DNA of 24,736 bases from Dehalococcoidia bacterium. Lineage in GTDB: Bacteria > Chloroflexota > Dehalococcoidia > Dehalococcoidales > E44-bin46. The position numbers and the translations under genes are program-made. Location: NCBI GenBank assembly GCA_004376105.1, contig SOKA01000006.1, positions 1 through 24,736 of the forward strand, written 5' to 3'. The notes under the pieces are model-generated. The model was not told the origin of the DNA, ran no database searches, and saw nothing but the letters and a program-made list of their open reading frames with translations. Every line of letters begins with the position of its first letter. The first letter of the stretch is position 1. Below, one piece after another: positions 22,548 to 24,736 of the stretch.

Positions 22548-23387
22548 ATGTATGAGATATTATTGAAGCAGGACTTAGTGCCCGATATTTATCTTTTAAA
22601 GATTGCCGCATCTAATGTGGCTAAGAAGGCTCAGCCAGGGCAGTTTGTCATCATCAGGATTGATGAGAGGGGTGAGCGTATTCCATTAACGATTGCCGGT
22701 TGGGACAGGGAAGAGGGCAGCATTACCGTTGTCTTTATGGAAGTGGGAACAACTACTCACCGACTAGCCTTGTTGGAAGCCGGCGATTCTATTGCTGATT
22801 TTATCGGACCATTGGGTTTACCTACTCATATTGAGAAATTTGGCACTGTAATTTGTGTGGCTGGAGGATTTGCTGTTGCCACCATAGTGCCTATCGCCAA
22901 GGCCTTAAAAATGAAGGGTAACAAGGTTATTTCCATTATGGGAGCACGGAGCAAGAACTTACTCTTTTGGGAGTATGAACTAGGTAGTGTCAGTGACCAA
23001 TTAATAGTTACTACTGATGATGGCTCCTATGCTCGCAAAGGGGTGGTAACAGAGCCGCTGAAGGAGCTGCTTGAGGGTGGTGAGAAGATTGACCGGGTAA
23101 TTGCTATTGGACCAAGTATTATGATGAAATTTTGTGCCAAAACTACACAGCCCTTTGGGGTTAAAACCATTGTCAGCCTGAATCCGATAATGGTTGATGG
23201 CACCGGCATGTGTGGTTGTTGTCGGGTATCAGTGGCTGGGGTGACCAAGTTTACCTGTGTCGATGGCCCTGATTTTGATGGCCATCAGGTAGACTGGGAT
23301 TTGCTCTTTGCCCGTCAGCGTATCTACCTTGATGAAGAAAAGCTTTCTCTTGAGCGATGGCAGAGTCAATGCGGCATTCATTCTTGA
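22548..23387 (+). CDS. Sulfide dehydrogenase / NfnA-like FAD-[2Fe-2S] subunit
   Basis: A ferredoxin-NADP reductase-type flavoprotein of the PyrK/NfnA/SudB group. With the downstream flavoprotein it would move electrons between ferredoxin, NADH and NADPH. The 279-residue product has an FAD-binding barrel (about 1-95: AQPGQFVIIRIDERGERIPLTIA with the RxPLT-like flavin site), an NAD-binding domain (VAGGFAVATIVPIAKALK near 105) and a C-terminal iron-sulfur motif. That motif has Cys222, Cys225 and Cys237 (MCGCCRV...TKFTC), preceded by Asp217. NfnA is known to use one Asp and three Cys for its [2Fe-2S] cluster, which fits. The start is ATG at 22548 with AGGG close by and GGAGAGG 10 bp upstream. A gap of 24 bp separates it from the next gene, an operon. 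Confidence 0.92.
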   Translation: MYEILLKQDLVPDIYLLKIAASNVAKKAQPGQFVIIRIDERGERIPLTIAGWDREEGSITVVFMEVGTTTHRLALLEAGDSIADFIGPLGLPTHIEKFGTVICVAGGFAVATIVPIAKALKMKGNKVISIMGARSKNLLFWEYELGSVSDQLIVTTDDGSYARKGVVTEPLKELLEGGEKIDRVIAIGPSIMMKFCAKTTQPFGVKTIVSLNPIMVDGTGMCGCCRVSVAGVTKFTCVDGPDFDGHQVDWDLLFARQRIYLDEEKLSLERWQSQCGIHS

Positions 23388-23411
23388 TTAGGAGTCCACA
23401 GGTAAGTATAT

Positions 23412-24736
23412 ATGGCAAAACTTGACTTGAACCGAGTATCCATGCCAAAGCAAGCCCCCAAGCTACGGGCTAGAAACTTTAATGAGGTTGCTTTGGGCTA
23501 TAGTTTTGAACGGGCTCAAGCCGAGGCAAGCCGCTGTATCCAGTGTCCCAGGCATGCCTGCATTGATGGCTGCCCGGTAGAGATAGACATTCCTGGCTTT
23601 ATCAAGGCTGTTGGTGATGGTGATATGCCTGAAGCAGTGAGGATACTTAAAGATAAGAATAGCCTGCCTGGCATCTGCGGACGAGTCTGTCCTCAAGAGA
23701 CACAGTGTGAAGCTACCTGCTCTCTGGCTAAGAAGGGGGCTCCTATTGCTATCGGTCGTCTGGAGCGATATGTGGCTGACTGGGAGCGGGCTAATATGGG
23801 ATTAGTCAACTCACCAGTAATACAGCCTACGCCAACCGGTAAACGGGTGGCTGTGGTCGGCTCAGGACCAGCCGGGCTGACCACGGCGGCTGATTTGGCT
23901 AAGCTTGGGCATAGTGTTACCATCTTTGAGGCACTGCATGTGGCTGGTGGGGTATTAACATATGGCATCCCTGAGTTCAGGTTACCCAAAGACATTGTGC
24001 AGGCCGAGGTCAACTATGTTATCTCCTTAGGGGTAGGGCTTGAATTGGACTCGGTGGTGGGTAAGACAATAAGTGTAGATGAGTTGCTAAGTAGTGGTTA
24101 CCAGGCGGTTTTCCTGGGGCCTGGGGCTGGGGCACCAATGTTTTTGAATATCCCTGGTGAGAACCTTAATGGTATCTATTCGGCAAACGAATTCTTAACT
24201 CGGGTCAATCTGATGAAGGCGTATAGGTTTCCTGAATATGATACCCCGGTGAAGATTGGCCGGAGGGTGGCAGTGATTGGTGGCGGTAATGTGGCTATGG
24301 ACGCAGCCAGGTGTGCCCTCAGGCTTGGTGCTGAGGAGGTCTATATTGTCTATCGACGTTCCGAGGTGGAGATGCCGGCTCGTCGCGAGGAACTGGAGAA
24401 TGCCAAGGAGGAGGGCATCCAATTTAAGCTGTTGACCAATCCTAAGCGATATATAGGTAATGACCAGAACTGGGTAGTTGGTATGGAGTGCTATGAGGTG
24501 GAACTTGGTGAGCCTGATGCCAGTGGCCGGCGTCGCCCTATTCCCAAGCCGGGCACTGAGTTCATTATTGAAGTTGAACTAGCCATAGCGGCTCTGGGTA
24601 CCAGACCTAATCCGATTATTCCATCAACAACTGAGGGTCTGGAAACTACCAAGTGGGGCACAATTGTTACTGATGAGGTTACAGGCAAAACAAGTAAGCC
24701 TCGGGTCTGGTGTGGTGGCGATATGGCTACCGGTGC
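23412..24736 (+). CDS. NfnB / GltD-like NADPH-dependent flavoprotein (partial, 3' end cut)
   Basis: This is a homologue of the glutamate synthase small subunit, which databases often name gltA (homotetrameric NADPH glutamate synthase). Next to an NfnA-like gene it more probably acts as NfnB in NADH-dependent reduced ferredoxin:NADP+ oxidoreductase. The frame starts at ATG 23412 and is open for 441 codons to the window end; the family is about 460-475. Two [4Fe-4S] motifs lie at residues 42-54 (CIQCPRHACIDGC) and 89-103 (CGRVCPQETQCEATC). FAD site: VVGSGPAGL at 148-156. The MPARREELE segment follows the NADPH site VIGGGNVAMDAAR near 287. GGDMATG at the very end begins the final FAD motif. True GltA function cannot be excluded. 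Confidence 0.93.
   Translation, partial: MAKLDLNRVSMPKQAPKLRARNFNEVALGYSFERAQAEASRCIQCPRHACIDGCPVEIDIPGFIKAVGDGDMPEAVRILKDKNSLPGICGRVCPQETQCEATCSLAKKGAPIAIGRLERYVADWERANMGLVNSPVIQPTPTGKRVAVVGSGPAGLTTAADLAKLGHSVTIFEALHVAGGVLTYGIPEFRLPKDIVQAEVNYVISLGVGLELDSVVGKTISVDELLSSGYQAVFLGPGAGAPMFLNIPGENLNGIYSANEFLTRVNLMKAYRFPEYDTPVKIGRRVAVIGGGNVAMDAARCALRLGAEEVYIVYRRSEVEMPARREELENAKEEGIQFKLLTNPKRYIGNDQNWVVGMECYEVELGEPDASGRRRPIPKPGTEFIIEVELAIAALGTRPNPIIPSTTEGLETTKWGTIVTDEVTGKTSKPRVWCGGDMATG

Noticed and set aside
22408..22611. 67-codon minus-strand open frame upstream of the NfnA-like gene
   Set aside because: It overlaps the start of the NfnA-like gene, lacks a convincing start signal, and competes with the equally open plus-strand frame. 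Neither can be called.
23463..24688. Four minus-strand open frames of 65-106 codons
   Set aside because: All are antisense to the NfnB/GltD-like gene, whose Cys and dinucleotide motifs are intact.
1..24736. Search for CRISPR arrays, toxin-antitoxin pairs, transposases and phage genes
   Set aside because: No regularly spaced repeats, no transposase or integrase motifs and no toxin-antitoxin-like overlapping pair were seen.

Overview
The window reads as a bacterial chromosome segment of about 50% GC, packed with housekeeping genes and carrying a few accessory insertions. The gene set includes an NfnA/NfnB-like ferredoxin:NADP oxidoreductase pair, a RemA (DUF370) gene overlapping gmk, ComEA/ComEC without outer-membrane components, several DUF families, and genus-type hairpin repeats. 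I infer an anaerobic Chloroflexota lineage of the Dehalococcoidia type. That placement rests on protein style and gene order, not on a marker gene, so treat it as tentative. No rRNA, tRNA, CRISPR array, transposase or phage gene is visible.

Layout. 1-3419 (minus): mfd, missing only its C-terminal end. 3515-6401 (plus): proline biosynthesis, proB - 88-aa orphan - proA. The orphan sits between two copies of the last codons of proB and is followed by a GC-rich double-hairpin repeat. 6406-7844 (minus): rph and the single-domain cinA/pncC gene, with a second, inverted copy of the hairpin repeat between them. 8023-8229 (plus): a small two-helix membrane protein. 8317-10696 (minus): a DUF4349 membrane protein and a drug-efflux MFS transporter. 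The MFS gene is bracketed by degraded pieces resembling the 3' end of a ComEC-type metallo-beta-lactamase gene. 10857-10973 (plus): a possible 38-aa protein. 11131-11649 (minus): a DUF4870-like membrane protein.

11752-14713 (minus): comEA-comEC, the DNA-uptake channel pair. 14781-19404 (minus): a potassium-uptake cluster read as small basic protein - TrkA (two-module) - TrkH - UspA-like - TrkA_N-only protein - TrkA (N+C). It starts from a near-consensus promoter. 19503-21285 (plus): DUF47 (PhoU-like) and a PiT phosphate transporter, driven by a divergent promoter. 21291-22200 (minus): remA-gmk. 22548-24736 (plus): NfnA/SudB-like FAD-[2Fe-2S] subunit followed by a GltD/NfnB-like flavoprotein cut by the window end.

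Functionally the segment covers transcription-coupled repair, proline and NADPH/redox metabolism, DNA uptake, and K+ and phosphate transport. I see no coherent new multi-gene defence or metabolic system. The most unusual signals are: (i) the proB 3'-end duplication flanking a small orphan gene; (ii) the ComEC-tail remnants flanking the MFS gene; (iii) the paired inverted hairpin repeats; and (iv) a K+ cluster with three different TrkA-type proteins for one TrkH, including an internal promoter overlapped by a perfect palindrome.
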